Of a DNA stretch of 64,000 nt, positions 50,278-59,569 are shown one piece after another (the stretch's first letter is position 1; every line of letters begins with the position of its first letter). The notes below the pieces were generated by a model that was not told where the DNA came from, searched no databases, and saw only the letters and a list, made by a program, of their open reading frames with translations. Origin of the DNA: Chungangia koreensis (GTDB lineage: Bacteria; Bacillota; Bacilli; Bacillales_A; Planococcaceae); assembly GCF_042651785.1 (NCBI RefSeq), contig NZ_JBHSEC010000019.1, positions 186,001 through 250,000 on the forward strand, given 5' to 3'. The position numbers and the translations under genes were made by a program.

Positions 50278-50459
50278 CTTTAGATCCCCCTTATCCTTTT
50301 ATTAAAGTTTAGCACAATTTACAGAAAAGTTTAAAATCACCGGAAAGATAGGTTAGCAATCAACTTTCATATGTCTTTTATATTTAATTTTATAAATTGT
50401 TGTTAAAGTGGTGGTAAGGGAATAACGTTCTGACAAATGACTAAGGAGGTTTATTAAAA

Positions 50460-50990
50460 ATGAGCTCACGTAAAATCGTTTTGTTTATTGCTCAAAGTTT
50501 AGATGGATATATTGCGACGAAGGATGATTCGTTAGACTGGTTATTTAAAGTGGAAGGAGAAGGAGATAACGGGATTTCGGAGTTTTATGAAACGGTCGAC
50601 ACAATCTTGTTAGGGAAAAGAACCTATGATTGGATCATGAAATTCGAAAATGAACAATTTCCCTATAAAGATAAAGATTGTTATGTATTTACCAGGTCGT
50701 CTATAGCTCCGACGGATAATGTTAAATTTGTTAATGGAAATATCGTAGAATTTACGCGAAATCTAAAAAAAGAAAAAGGTGAAAATATTTGGATCGTCGG
50801 TGGTGGCGACATATTGTACACGTTTTTTAAAGAAAAATTAGTCGATGAAATAATTACTACGATTTCACCTACTATTTTAGGTGATGGAATTCCATTATTT
50901 AAAACTGGTGATTATCATTATGAACTGGAGTTGAAGGGTACACGAACTTTCAACCAGTTTGTTGAATTACATTATACAGTTAAAAATTAG
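50460..50990 (+). CDS. Dihydrofolate reductase-fold (RibD C-terminal domain-like) protein
   Basis: The 176-residue protein is of the RibD C-terminal/dihydrofolate-reductase-like family: IAQSLDGYIATKDDSLDWL, LLGKRTYDW, NIWIVGGGDILYTF and PTILGDGIPLF. Many copies act as generic NADPH reductases; the exact substrate is unknown, and it is not the housekeeping folA or the bifunctional RibD (no deaminase domain). AAGGAGG is 9-10 bases before the ATG. Codon use and composition are more AT-rich than in neighbouring core genes. A terminator follows. Confidence 0.8.
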   Translation: MSSRKIVLFIAQSLDGYIATKDDSLDWLFKVEGEGDNGISEFYETVDTILLGKRTYDWIMKFENEQFPYKDKDCYVFTRSSIAPTDNVKFVNGNIVEFTRNLKKEKGENIWIVGGGDILYTFFKEKLVDEIITTISPTILGDGIPLFKTGDYHYELELKGTRTFNQFVELHYTVKN

Positions 50991-51019
50991 TTCAACATTT
51001 TTAAACGCAGTTTCAAGAA

Positions 51020-51062
51020 AGAGAAGTCACCCATTCAGAAGAAAAATGGGTGGCTTCTTATG
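51020..51062 (+). terminator. Terminator after the RibD-like gene
   Basis: AGAAGTCACCCATT/AATGGGTGGCTTCT with one mismatch and an AG-rich loop. Weak T-tail. Confidence 0.65.
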
Positions 51063-51097
51063 CAACAATAGACCACGCTTTGGGAATTCAATTATTC

Positions 51098-52138
51098 CTA
51101 TAACTCATCAAAACCATTATCTTGAACATTCACTTTCACATACTGCCGCGAACGCTGTTCGAAGAAATCCGTCTTTCCTAAATCCACTTCCTCATAAGCC
51201 TTGATCCACTTAAGAGGATTTGTCCGGTATTCTGGGAAGGGCCGTTCATACCCGAGCTGGTTGCAGCGGACGTTCGTGTAAAAGTACACATAAGATTCAA
51301 CATCTTCCAATTCCAGTCCTTCAATTTTATTACCGATGACCTCCCTTGCCCATTCGACTTCAAGCTTTGCAGCTTCACGGAAAATCGCTTCAACTTCCTT
51401 CGCCCGCTCTTCAGTATCCAATTCCGGATATTCTTTTAACAGCTCTTTGTATATTTTCACGAATAAATCGACGTGGAGCTGCTCGTCCCGATTGATATAA
51501 TTGATCATCGTACTTGACGCCACCATTTTCTGTTGGCGGGCAAGATGATAAAAGTATGCGAAACCGGAATAGAAGAATAGTCCTTCCAAAATTACGTCAT
51601 ACACAATCGATCGGAGAAGTTCATCAACATTCTGATCCTCTGTGAAATTCTCATAGCCGGAAATTACAAAATCATTGCGTTTCACCAAAACCGGTTCGCT
51701 TCGCCAATAGTCGAAAACACGGTCCTGTTCTTCCTTTGTCACGATGCTCGACAAAATATAAGAGTATGAATGATTGTGAACGACCTCCTGCTGAGCAAGA
51801 ATGATCATAAGTGCGTTCAAACTTGAATCGGTCAAATAGTCCGCGACTTTTCCTGCATAATCCGTCTGGATACTATCAAGCATGGCAAGCAGACCAATAA
51901 TCTTCAAGAATGCCTCTTGCTCGTCATTGCTTAATAAAGGAAATTGTTTAACATCCTTGCTCATATTGATTTCAAAAGGTGTCCAAAAATTCCCCAACAT
52001 CTTTTTATACTTTGGATATGCCCAGCTGAAACGAACGTCGTCCCAGTTTAATATGTTGGAAGACCGTCCATTTACGATACCAGTTGAGCGGTTTGGCGCT
52101 TCCTTATCCATCAATTTTCTTTTCTCGATTTTGACCAT
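51098..52138 (-). CDS. nrdB: Class I ribonucleotide reductase, beta subunit NrdB
   Basis: A 346-residue R2 protein. Metal ligands and radical site are intact: Asp in LLAMLDSIQ, EVVHNHSY with Glu, His and the Tyr corresponding to E. coli Tyr122, Glu in DVILEGLFF, and Glu/His in NRDEQLHVD. It forms the diferric- or manganese-tyrosyl cofactor and passes the radical to NrdA. AAGGAGG precedes the ATG, and nrdA ends 12 bases upstream, so the pair is cotranscribed under the same riboswitch. The C-terminal residues FDEL would bind NrdA. No nrdI gene is present, which favours class Ia or an independent class I type over Ib. Confidence 0.92.
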   Translation of the reverse strand: MVKIEKRKLMDKEAPNRSTGIVNGRSSNILNWDDVRFSWAYPKYKKMLGNFWTPFEINMSKDVKQFPLLSNDEQEAFLKIIGLLAMLDSIQTDYAGKVADYLTDSSLNALMIILAQQEVVHNHSYSYILSSIVTKEEQDRVFDYWRSEPVLVKRNDFVISGYENFTEDQNVDELLRSIVYDVILEGLFFYSGFAYFYHLARQQKMVASSTMINYINRDEQLHVDLFVKIYKELLKEYPELDTEERAKEVEAIFREAAKLEVEWAREVIGNKIEGLELEDVESYVYFYTNVRCNQLGYERPFPEYRTNPLKWIKAYEEVDLGKTDFFEQRSRQYVKVNVQDNGFDEL

Positions 52139-52150
52139 GTCAGTTCCTCC

Positions 52151-54376
52151 TTAGCTCGAGCAAGACTCGCATTCCAATAATTCAACAGAAGTCGAACGTA
52201 AATAATACGTCGTCTTCAGCCCGCTTCTCCATGCATTCAGATGCATATCCAGCAATTCTTTCGCTTTAATCGTGTTTTGCACATACAAATTCAGTGATAT
52301 GCCTTGATCGATATGGCGCTGTCTCGCTGCATTCTGCCGGATAGTCCAATGTTGATCGATAAAATATGCAGATTTGTAATACCATGTTGTTTCTGAGCTT
52401 AAATCAGGAGCCGTAACTGGAATCTTATAATCCTTCTTCTCTTCCGAGTAACTTTTCTGGAAAATCGGATCAATGCTTGCTGTACTCCCTGCAATGATCG
52501 ACGTAGAGGAGTTCGGCGCCACAGCCATCAAGTATCCGTTTCGTATACCATGTCCTGCTACATCGGAACGGAGTTTGTCCCACCCCTCTCCTCTATAGCC
52601 TCTCGTATCAAAATACACCCCTGTTTGCCAATCAGAGCCTTCAAATAATGGATATGCACCCTTCTCTTTTGCGAGTTCAGAAGAAGCTGCGATTGTCCTA
52701 TATGCGATTTCCTCATACAGACGATCCGCGTAATTTACCGCATCTTCCGACTCCCAAACAATCCCTTTCAATGCCAATAAATGATGCCAGCCGAATGTCC
52801 CTAAACCGATTCCCCGATATCGTTTATTAGTATAATCCGCCTGGACAACCGGGATTTGGTTCAGTTCGATTACGTTGTCCAGCATCCGAACTTGGATGGG
52901 AATCAATCGTTCCAACACCCCAGCAGGGACCGCTCGCCCTAAATTGATCGATGAAAGATTGCATACGACAAAATCCCCGGGCTTCCTACGTGTAACAATC
53001 GCATCATCTTGCATCTGGATTGATTCGAATTGTGTCTCGCTCATGTTCTGGGTAATTTCTGTACATAGATTACTACTATAAATCATGCCCGTATGCCTAT
53101 TCGCATTCTGTCTATTCACCTCATCGCGGTAAAACATGAACGGAACCCCGGTCTCGAGCTGACTGCGCATGATTCGCTTCATCAAGTCGATTGCGGGAAC
53201 CACTTCTTTCGTTAACTGTTCTTCCTTGACACATAATTCATACATTCTGCGAAATTGACCATCTCCACGTTTCTCGTCGTATGTATCCTCAAGTGAGAAG
53301 CCCATTACTTCCCGAACTTCATGTGGATCGAATAGCACCCAGTCCTCACGTGCCTCCACCTTTTCCATAAACAGATCCGGAATGCAGATTCCTGTAAAGA
53401 TGTCATGTGCCCTCATACGCTCATCCCCGTTGTTCAATTTCAAGTCGAGGAATGTCCGGATGTCCTTATGCCAAATATCAAGATAAACTGCTATTGCACC
53501 TTGCCGCTGACCTAACTGGTCCACGCTGACAGCAGTATTGTTTAATTGTTTGATCCACGGAAGGACACCGCTTGATGCACCTTTGAACCCACGGATGGCC
53601 GACCCCCTACTACGAACCTTGCCCAAATAGACACCGATACCTCCACCATATTTAGACAAAGTGGCTATGTCTGTATTGCTATCATAGATCCCTTGGAGGC
53701 TATCGCCGACCGTATCGATGAAACAACTGGACAGCTGTCCGTGCGGCTTCCCGGCATTTGCCAGTGTCGGTGTGGCTACGGTCATGTAGAGATTGCTGAG
53801 TGCCCAATACGCTTCCTTTATTTTCCCGAGTCGGTCCACTTTCTCTTCACTCATCAGAGTCATCGCAATGACAAGCCATCTTTCCTGTGGAAGCTCGATT
53901 GGCTTTCCGTTGAAGTCCCTCGCTACATACCGGTCCATTAACGTTTTAAGACCGATGTAGTTGAAGAAATGATCACGATCCGGTGATACCATTTCTCCGA
54001 TGATTTCAAGCTCTTCCTTTGAATAGATTTCAATAAGGGAATTCGTATAATATCCAGATTTACAGAGAGACATAACACGCTTTCCAAAGTTTTCATACAA
54101 CTCTCCTTTCGAACAGCCGCGTTCTATTGCCATTTCCCGGTATAAATCATTCAGATAGAGACGCGATGCGACGAATGTCCAAAATGGTTCTTCTTCACTT
54201 ATGCGACCAAGAGATTCCAAAATCATTACCTTGGACCATTCGGAAATATTTCCTTCTTCATGATTTTCCATCCACTTCCGACTTGTCTTAACGAGTGGCA
54301 TGATCTTCTCCTTGCTGAACTCACTCTCCAATTGATCGAGCATTTCTTCTGCAAAATCCATTTCCAATTGAACCAT
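52151..54376 (-). CDS. nrdA: Class I ribonucleotide reductase, alpha subunit NrdA
   Basis: A 741-residue R1 protein. The active-site residues are present: Cys in QLSSCFIDT, the Asn-Cys-Glu of SNLCTEI, Cys in FVVCNLSSINL, the radical-transfer TYYLRST pair near the end, and the C-terminal Cys-x-x-Cys in CESCSS. No ATP cone is visible at the N-terminus, so dATP activity regulation may be missing. ATG 54376 with AAGGAGGAGAGCGA is the start; a longer frame continues through the riboswitch and is spurious. It follows a cobalamin riboswitch and terminator. Confidence 0.92.
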   Translation of the reverse strand: MVQLEMDFAEEMLDQLESEFSKEKIMPLVKTSRKWMENHEEGNISEWSKVMILESLGRISEEEPFWTFVASRLYLNDLYREMAIERGCSKGELYENFGKRVMSLCKSGYYTNSLIEIYSKEELEIIGEMVSPDRDHFFNYIGLKTLMDRYVARDFNGKPIELPQERWLVIAMTLMSEEKVDRLGKIKEAYWALSNLYMTVATPTLANAGKPHGQLSSCFIDTVGDSLQGIYDSNTDIATLSKYGGGIGVYLGKVRSRGSAIRGFKGASSGVLPWIKQLNNTAVSVDQLGQRQGAIAVYLDIWHKDIRTFLDLKLNNGDERMRAHDIFTGICIPDLFMEKVEAREDWVLFDPHEVREVMGFSLEDTYDEKRGDGQFRRMYELCVKEEQLTKEVVPAIDLMKRIMRSQLETGVPFMFYRDEVNRQNANRHTGMIYSSNLCTEITQNMSETQFESIQMQDDAIVTRRKPGDFVVCNLSSINLGRAVPAGVLERLIPIQVRMLDNVIELNQIPVVQADYTNKRYRGIGLGTFGWHHLLALKGIVWESEDAVNYADRLYEEIAYRTIAASSELAKEKGAYPLFEGSDWQTGVYFDTRGYRGEGWDKLRSDVAGHGIRNGYLMAVAPNSSTSIIAGSTASIDPIFQKSYSEEKKDYKIPVTAPDLSSETTWYYKSAYFIDQHWTIRQNAARQRHIDQGISLNLYVQNTIKAKELLDMHLNAWRSGLKTTYYLRSTSVELLECESCSS

Positions 54377-54402
54377 TCGCTCTCCTCCTTTAATTTGAAC
54401 AC

Positions 54403-54442
54403 AAAAAAGCGATGATCCAGCCTCTTCGGCTGAGTCATCGCT
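54403..54442 (-). terminator. Riboswitch expression-platform terminator
   Basis: On the minus strand AGCGATGA..CAGCC pairs with GGCTG..TCATCGCT, followed by TTTTTT, 27 bases before the nrdA start. It is the transcription off-switch of the riboswitch. Confidence 0.85.
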
Positions 54443-54540
54443 CATGATTGAAATCGGAAACAAACAGGTCCAACAGCTAACTTCGGTAAGATGCCAGAAG
54501 TGCAGCGGTCCACGCTCGCTCCAACCTCTCAACCCCCGAA

Positions 54541-54715
54541 GAAAGTGTCGCTCTACGACAGAAAGGCAGGTCTCCTGACTCGTGCATCCACCTTCCGCCT
54601 GCCTTCCCATGCGAATGCACAGTGGCTGTTTGGCGGTCGTCTGCACTTACAGTTGCGGGGACAGTTCCGGATTTTAACCGGATTCCCTTTTAAACCATAT
54701 ATGGTACCTTTCAGT
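54541..54715 (-). ncRNA. Cobalamin riboswitch controlling nrdAB
   Basis: On the minus strand the class I cobalamin aptamer core is clear: AAAAGGGAATCCGGTTAAAA and ATCCGGAACTGTCCCCGC at 54697-54655, GCCACTGTGCATTCGCATGG at 54625-54606, and the B12 box GAGTCAGGAGACCTGCC at 54581-54565. The terminator at 54403-54442 and the nrdA start follow. Binding of adenosylcobalamin should favour termination. The stretch 54446-54540 joins aptamer to terminator and forms further stems. Confidence 0.93.
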
Positions 54716-54745
54716 CGTTAAACTACTATATATTGTGTTCTTACT

Positions 54746-54774
54746 ACTATACCAATTTAGCACATTCAGTTAAA
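54746..54774 (-). promoter_or_regulatory. Candidate promoter of the riboswitch-nrdAB transcript
   Basis: On the minus strand TTTAAC (54774-54769) and TATAGT (54751-54746) with 17 bases between, about 30 bases before the aptamer. The -35 match is poor. Confidence 0.45.
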
Positions 54775-54805
54775 CTCGTAAAGCACAAATTATTGAAAGC
54801 ATGAC

Positions 54806-54842
54806 AAAACCCGGATCCGAGTTTCCTCGATCCGGGTTTTCA
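54806..54842 (-). terminator. Terminator after uppP
   Basis: AAAACCCGGATC.GAG pairs with CTC-GATCCGGGTTTT around TTTC. Confidence 0.9.
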
Positions 54843-55667
54843 TTACATAATAATAAATAAAAGGATAACCGCAACAATGATCCTATATATTGCAAATGGA
54901 GTCAACTTAATGCGGTCAATCAGTTTCAAGAAGAATTTGATCGATACCATTGCAAACACGAACGCACTGATGAATCCGACAATATAGAAAGAAAGATGCG
55001 ATGAGTTTAACTCATCCCAGTTTTTTAATAAGGAAATAAAGCTCGCGCCTGCCATGATTGGAACAGACATGATAAACGTAAAGTCTGCAGCGACTCGGTG
55101 ACTCATACCGGTCAAAACTCCACCAGAAATGGTTGCCCCTGATCGGGAGAAACCTGGCCAAAGTGAAATACATTGGTATAGACCTACAGTGAACGCCTGT
55201 TTATACGTAATCTTATCTAATGAATTCGTTTTTGGATTCTTCGGTCCGAATTTATCCGCAACTATCATCAAAATGGCTCCGACGATCAACGCGTATACCA
55301 CCGTATTAACAGTGAAAAGGTGTTCATCGATATAGTCTTCAAATAAGACACCTAACACACCGGCAGGAAGTAGCCCGACAATGACATGTGTTAGTTTCAG
55401 CTGACCGCCTGTTTTAACGCCTTCAATTTTGTAAAGGCCCACTAAGCTCAAGAACCTTTTCCAGAATACGACGACGACAGCCAAAATCGAACCGAGCTGG
55501 ATAACGATTTTAAACGTATTCGCAGAACCCTGTCCTAAAAATTCAGTTGTCTTTAGCCACATATCATCGACGATAATCATGTGGCCCGTGGATGAAACCG
55601 GTGCGAACTCCGTCATTCCTTCCACAAAACCTAAGATTAATGCTTTCAATAATTCTAAGAACTCCAT
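54843..55667 (-). CDS. uppP: Undecaprenyl-diphosphatase UppP (BacA)
   Basis: A 274-residue protein with about eight membrane helices. The active-site motifs are EGMTEFAPVSSTGHMI (about residues 15-30) and FSRSGATISGGVLTG (about 170-185). It recycles undecaprenyl diphosphate to the lipid carrier for peptidoglycan and gives bacitracin tolerance when abundant. It is encoded 13 bases downstream of the DedA gene, so both are likely cotranscribed. The ATG follows GGAGATATT. Confidence 0.92.
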   Translation of the reverse strand: MEFLELLKALILGFVEGMTEFAPVSSTGHMIIVDDMWLKTTEFLGQGSANTFKIVIQLGSILAVVVVFWKRFLSLVGLYKIEGVKTGGQLKLTHVIVGLLPAGVLGVLFEDYIDEHLFTVNTVVYALIVGAILMIVADKFGPKNPKTNSLDKITYKQAFTVGLYQCISLWPGFSRSGATISGGVLTGMSHRVAADFTFIMSVPIMAGASFISLLKNWDELNSSHLSFYIVGFISAFVFAMVSIKFFLKLIDRIKLTPFAIYRIIVAVILLFIIM

Positions 55668-55680
55668 AATATCTCCTTAC

Positions 55681-56292
55681 CTATGCTCTCTTTTTCCGGA
55701 ATCGCAAATACCAAATGATTACTGCCACTCCTAAAATCGCTAAAATTGCATATGTGATGTTCGAATACACGTCCATATAACCGACAATCGACTCCCAATT
55801 ATCGCCCACTGCCGCTCCGACTGAAACTAAAACAGTGTTCCAAAGGAGAGTTCCTAATGTAGTCAATAATAGGAATAACCAGAATTTCATATTCGACATA
55901 CCTGCCGGAATCGAAATAAGACTCCTGATCAGTGGTACGAGTCGGCAGAAGAATACCGTCCAAATTCCGTATTTGTCAAACCAGGCATCTGCCCGGTGTA
56001 CATCTTTTTTTGTCAGACGTAAAACATGTCCCCAACGATCCACAATCTTTTCAAGCCGTGCTACGTCCAATAACCGACCGATTCCGTAAAGGATGACAGC
56101 ACCTGCGACAGATCCTGCAGTGGAAGCAATAATGACTCCCATTCTTGTCATGTCGGAGTACGTCGTCATGAATCCTCCGAATGTTAAGATGACTTCAGAA
56201 GGGATCGGCGGAAAAATATTTTCTAACATGATTAATAAAAAAACGCCAAGATAGCCAAATTGGCTCATAATTTCGGTAATCCAGTTTTCCAT
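55681..56292 (-). CDS. DedA-family membrane protein
   Basis: A 203-residue SNARE-associated DedA protein with about five membrane segments. Signatures are FPPIPSEVILTFGGFM near residue 30 and FFCRLVPLIRSLISIPAGMS (about 115-135). Recent work links DedA proteins to undecaprenyl-phosphate and phospholipid flipping; pairing with uppP supports the lipid-carrier connection. GGAGGAATT precedes the ATG. It is the first gene of the pair. Confidence 0.88.
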   Translation of the reverse strand: MENWITEIMSQFGYLGVFLLIMLENIFPPIPSEVILTFGGFMTTYSDMTRMGVIIASTAGSVAGAVILYGIGRLLDVARLEKIVDRWGHVLRLTKKDVHRADAWFDKYGIWTVFFCRLVPLIRSLISIPAGMSNMKFWLFLLLTTLGTLLWNTVLVSVGAAVGDNWESIVGYMDVYSNITYAILAILGVAVIIWYLRFRKKRA

Positions 56293-56439
56293 AATTCCTC
56301 CGTTGTCATTTTTTGTTTAAATTGAACTTTTATCTATACTCTAAGTCATTATACAGGATAGCAGTTTTTGGGAGCTTTTTCTATCCAATTTTTCACCTAC
56401 ATCGCCATAGACGTTTCTACAACCATTGAGGTTGCCCTT

Positions 56440-57693
56440 TTATCTTCTGTTCTCGACGGAACGGTCATATTTAATCGTGAATTTTACATCCTGATTTGTG
56501 TTGGCTGGTATTGTTAACCGTATTTGAATTTCATTTCCCTTCCTTTCCCACGGATGGCTGGACTCTTCAACTGTCCAGAGGACTTTGTCCGGAATATGAC
56601 GAATAAGGATTTCTACAGCTTCATCTTTCTGATTGCGTATTTCGTACAGCATAACCTCATACTCAAATCCATCCCTGACATACCGATCGACGTCCCCGCT
56701 GTATACAGTTATATCGAACGCTTCTCCAGTAGTCAGCTTTACCGTTTCATTCACAGCCGTGTGGCCAATCGAATCTTCGCCAATGAACGCCGACACACCA
56801 TTCTCTTCCTTGTAAACCTTCACTTGTCCCGCAGGCAATGGAATACCGAGCCCATTTTTTTCTGTATTCTTAAACACTATGGTTATTGAAGGATGCCGCT
56901 GCCCCTCCCTTACTTCGTAAATCGTTTCAAAACCTGAATGATCTGTAGAGATTAATTGAAAATGCTTTTGCTGCTGGTCCAGAATCGACACTCTCATCGG
57001 GTATGTATATAAGTGGAAGTCAGCAAAGGACTGTTCTGTCGGCAATTTGGCCGCGCTGAATTCCATCGTTCTTAGAGACACCGCCCGATTAACCGTGCCA
57101 GCCATCAGCCGTAATTCTGTATTCATCACATCCATCCCGGAATCATTCCGGATGGTTGCCCAGCTTCTCATCGCAAATTGATTTCCCTTTATCATGACGA
57201 CATAATCCGCTTCCCACGAAAATCCGCCCGTTAAATAGGTAAGTTGAAGAGTTGGGGACGTTTGCCGCTCAACCTGCCAAATGAGGGTAGGTGAAAAAGG
57301 AAGACCGATAGAATTTGACAATTGCACTTCCCCTTTCGGATCGACTATCACCTTTCCTTCAGTGTCCCCCACGATCAGCCCGCCATTGGCATTTAGTAAA
57401 ATGAACACTCGCTCCTCACCGGTTTCAGGGGTATAAACCATAATCTCTCTTCCTTCAATCCGATTTAATAAAGCTTGTTTATCCGGAATAAAGGCAAAGC
57501 TTTGTTCTGAAATATCGAGCCCTATAACAATGGTTGAGTCTGCTTCTATGAGTTTAGGGATGTCATGGTAGTGCACGATCAAATCTTCTGTAAGCGGGGG
57601 GATAAACCGTGTTTCACTAATATGGGCAAATCCACCTTGGTATAAGGTCAACTGCAATTTCGTCTTCTCTGCAGCGGTCACGTTTGTGGGCAT
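56440..57693 (-). CDS. DUF4139 domain protein
   Basis: A 417-residue protein without a signal peptide. The region LQLTYLTGGFSWEADYVVM (about residues 150-168) is the DUF4139 hallmark, and the C-terminal half is a beta-rich domain with REGQRHPSITIVFKNTEKN and NEIQIRLTIPANTNQDV. The family has no known activity. GGAGGACTTTC precedes the ATG. It is a single gene between uppP-dedA and the acyl-CoA synthetase gene. Confidence 0.75.
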   Translation of the reverse strand: MPTNVTAAEKTKLQLTLYQGGFAHISETRFIPPLTEDLIVHYHDIPKLIEADSTIVIGLDISEQSFAFIPDKQALLNRIEGREIMVYTPETGEERVFILLNANGGLIVGDTEGKVIVDPKGEVQLSNSIGLPFSPTLIWQVERQTSPTLQLTYLTGGFSWEADYVVMIKGNQFAMRSWATIRNDSGMDVMNTELRLMAGTVNRAVSLRTMEFSAAKLPTEQSFADFHLYTYPMRVSILDQQQKHFQLISTDHSGFETIYEVREGQRHPSITIVFKNTEKNGLGIPLPAGQVKVYKEENGVSAFIGEDSIGHTAVNETVKLTTGEAFDITVYSGDVDRYVRDGFEYEVMLYEIRNQKDEAVEILIRHIPDKVLWTVEESSHPWERKGNEIQIRLTIPANTNQDVKFTIKYDRSVENRR

Positions 57694-57777
57694 GAAAGTC
57701 CTCCTATCATTTGGGGTAATTCATTGTATGCGAGATTGTCCGAGTACATAGATTGATTGACTCCTATTTCTTAACTT

Positions 57778-57817
57778 AAAAAACCTCCCTGCTGCCACGA
57801 ACGGCTAAGGGAGGTTG
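57778..57817 (-). terminator. Terminator after the fatty acid gene cluster
   Basis: AAACCTCCCT pairs with AGGGAGGTT; an inner GCC/GGC pair leaves a short loop. On the minus strand the run is followed by TTTAAG. Confidence 0.75.
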
Positions 57818-57822
57818 TCTGA

Positions 57823-59445
57823 TTATACTTCTTGATAAAATTCGTTTACCTTATTGCGGAGAGCGGCTTTCAAGAATTTGCCGACTGATGTTTTCGGGAT
57901 TTCGTCCAAGAACACGACATCATCTGGAACCCACCATTTAGCAAATTGGCCTTCCAAGTATGTGAGCAACTCCTGCTTTGTTTCATCGCTTCTCTCTGTA
58001 CCCTCTTTTAAAACGACACAAGCAAGCGGTCGTTCCAACCATTTTTCATTTGGTATGGCGATGACCGCTGCTTCAAATACCGCGGGATGCGTCATAAGAG
58101 AGTTTTCCAAATCCACGGATGATATCCATTCGCCGCCACTCTTAATAAGGTCCTTCGTTCGGTCGGTAATCTTAATATAACCTTTTTCGTCAATGGTGGC
58201 GATATCTCCGGTATGGAGCCAGCCGTCCTTGAACGACTCTTCCGTCCGTTCATCCTTGTAGTACTCATGGGCAATCCACGGACCACGAACTGTGAGTTCG
58301 CCCATCGTTTTACCATCCCATGGGACTTCCCCGTTCTCATTGACCAGACGCACTTCCAATCCTGCAATCGGCAGACCTTGTAGGGCACGGACATCTACAA
58401 GCTCATCCATCGTTAAATCATCCATATCGGAATTCAGTGTAGCAAGGCTGACTAACGGTGTCGTTTCTGTCATACCGTACCCCGTGATGAATGGAATACC
58501 GTATTTCTCTTCAAATGCACGAATAAGACCTTTTGGAGAAGCTGAGCCGCCGCATACTACAGCGCGGAGCGAAGACAAATCGCGCGGGTTCGATTCCTGT
58601 TCCTTCAATACGCCCAGCCAAATCGTCGGAACTCCTGCCGTGAGTGTCACCTTTTCCTGCTCGATCAAATCTAATAGAAGTTGCGGCGTGAACATCGGTC
58701 CTGGCAATACTTGCGTTGTCCCGTACCATACTCCTGCAAACGGGATTCCCCATGCATTCACATGGAACATCGGGACAACGGAAAGTGCTATATCGCGTTC
58801 AGTCAGACCCATGGCATCTGCAAGTCCTAAAGCGAAACTGTGTAAGACTAATCCTCGATGAGAGTACACAACACCTTTTGGTTGGCCTGTTGTTGCAGAT
58901 GTATAACACATTGCAGCAGGTGTGTTTTCATCCAGGTCTTCAGGAAACTCGTAGTCATCGGACGCATCTTCCAACAATTTCTCATAAGAATGGACATTTT
59001 GAAGACTCGTCTCCGGAAGATCATGACTGTCTGACATGTAAATGAAGTGTTTCACTGTTTTAAAGTATGGAGCCAGCTTCTCGACGTGCGGGAACAGATT
59101 GTCATCAACAAGCAAAATTTCATCTTCTGCATGGTTCACGACATAAATAAGATGTTCTGGCGAAAGCCGGATATTGACCATATGAAGAATGGCTCCAGCC
59201 CCAGGAACTGCGAAATAAGCTTCTAAGTGACGATGATGGTTCCATGCGAAGGTTCCAACTTTCGTCCCCTTCTTCATACCCAATTTCTCTAATGCATGGG
59301 CAAGCTTTCTCGTTCGCTTCGCGTATTCTTTGTATGGAATACGATGAATATTTTCTCCTGTCCTTGAAATGATCAGTTTCTCCGGAAAGTATCGTTCAGC
59401 GCGTTTGACAAAGGATGATAATAATAGAGGGGTTTGCATCATCAT
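57823..59445 (-). CDS. Long-chain (or medium-chain) fatty-acid-CoA ligase
   Basis: A 540-residue adenylate-forming enzyme: ATP-binding P-loop YTSATTGQPKGVVYSH (about residues 180-195), GYGMTETTPLVS, GWLHTGDIATIDEKGYI and the C-terminal KFLKAALR with the catalytic Lys. It activates fatty acids to acyl-CoA for the adjacent beta-oxidation enzymes. The cluster order along transcription is thiolase, dehydrogenase, acyl-CoA dehydrogenase, then this ligase. The chain length is not determinable. The three-ATG start follows GGAGAATGATGAACT. A 125-base gap separates it from the dehydrogenase. Confidence 0.86.
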   Translation of the reverse strand: MMMQTPLLLSSFVKRAERYFPEKLIISRTGENIHRIPYKEYAKRTRKLAHALEKLGMKKGTKVGTFAWNHHRHLEAYFAVPGAGAILHMVNIRLSPEHLIYVVNHAEDEILLVDDNLFPHVEKLAPYFKTVKHFIYMSDSHDLPETSLQNVHSYEKLLEDASDDYEFPEDLDENTPAAMCYTSATTGQPKGVVYSHRGLVLHSFALGLADAMGLTERDIALSVVPMFHVNAWGIPFAGVWYGTTQVLPGPMFTPQLLLDLIEQEKVTLTAGVPTIWLGVLKEQESNPRDLSSLRAVVCGGSASPKGLIRAFEEKYGIPFITGYGMTETTPLVSLATLNSDMDDLTMDELVDVRALQGLPIAGLEVRLVNENGEVPWDGKTMGELTVRGPWIAHEYYKDERTEESFKDGWLHTGDIATIDEKGYIKITDRTKDLIKSGGEWISSVDLENSLMTHPAVFEAAVIAIPNEKWLERPLACVVLKEGTERSDETKQELLTYLEGQFAKWWVPDDVVFLDEIPKTSVGKFLKAALRNKVNEFYQEV

Positions 59446-59569
59446 AGTTCATCATTCTCCTTTATAGGTAATGGCTTCTTCTGTCATACCCTTCGCCCGA
59501 ATGAACCGGGCTGATGCACTGATTTTGTTCCCACTTGACCGTCTCACTCCCCCTTTCAAAACACTCAAT

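Noticed and set aside
54377..54646. N-terminal extension of the NrdA reading frame
   Set aside because: It translates the cobalamin riboswitch and its terminator; a strong ribosome binding site and ATG lie at 54376.
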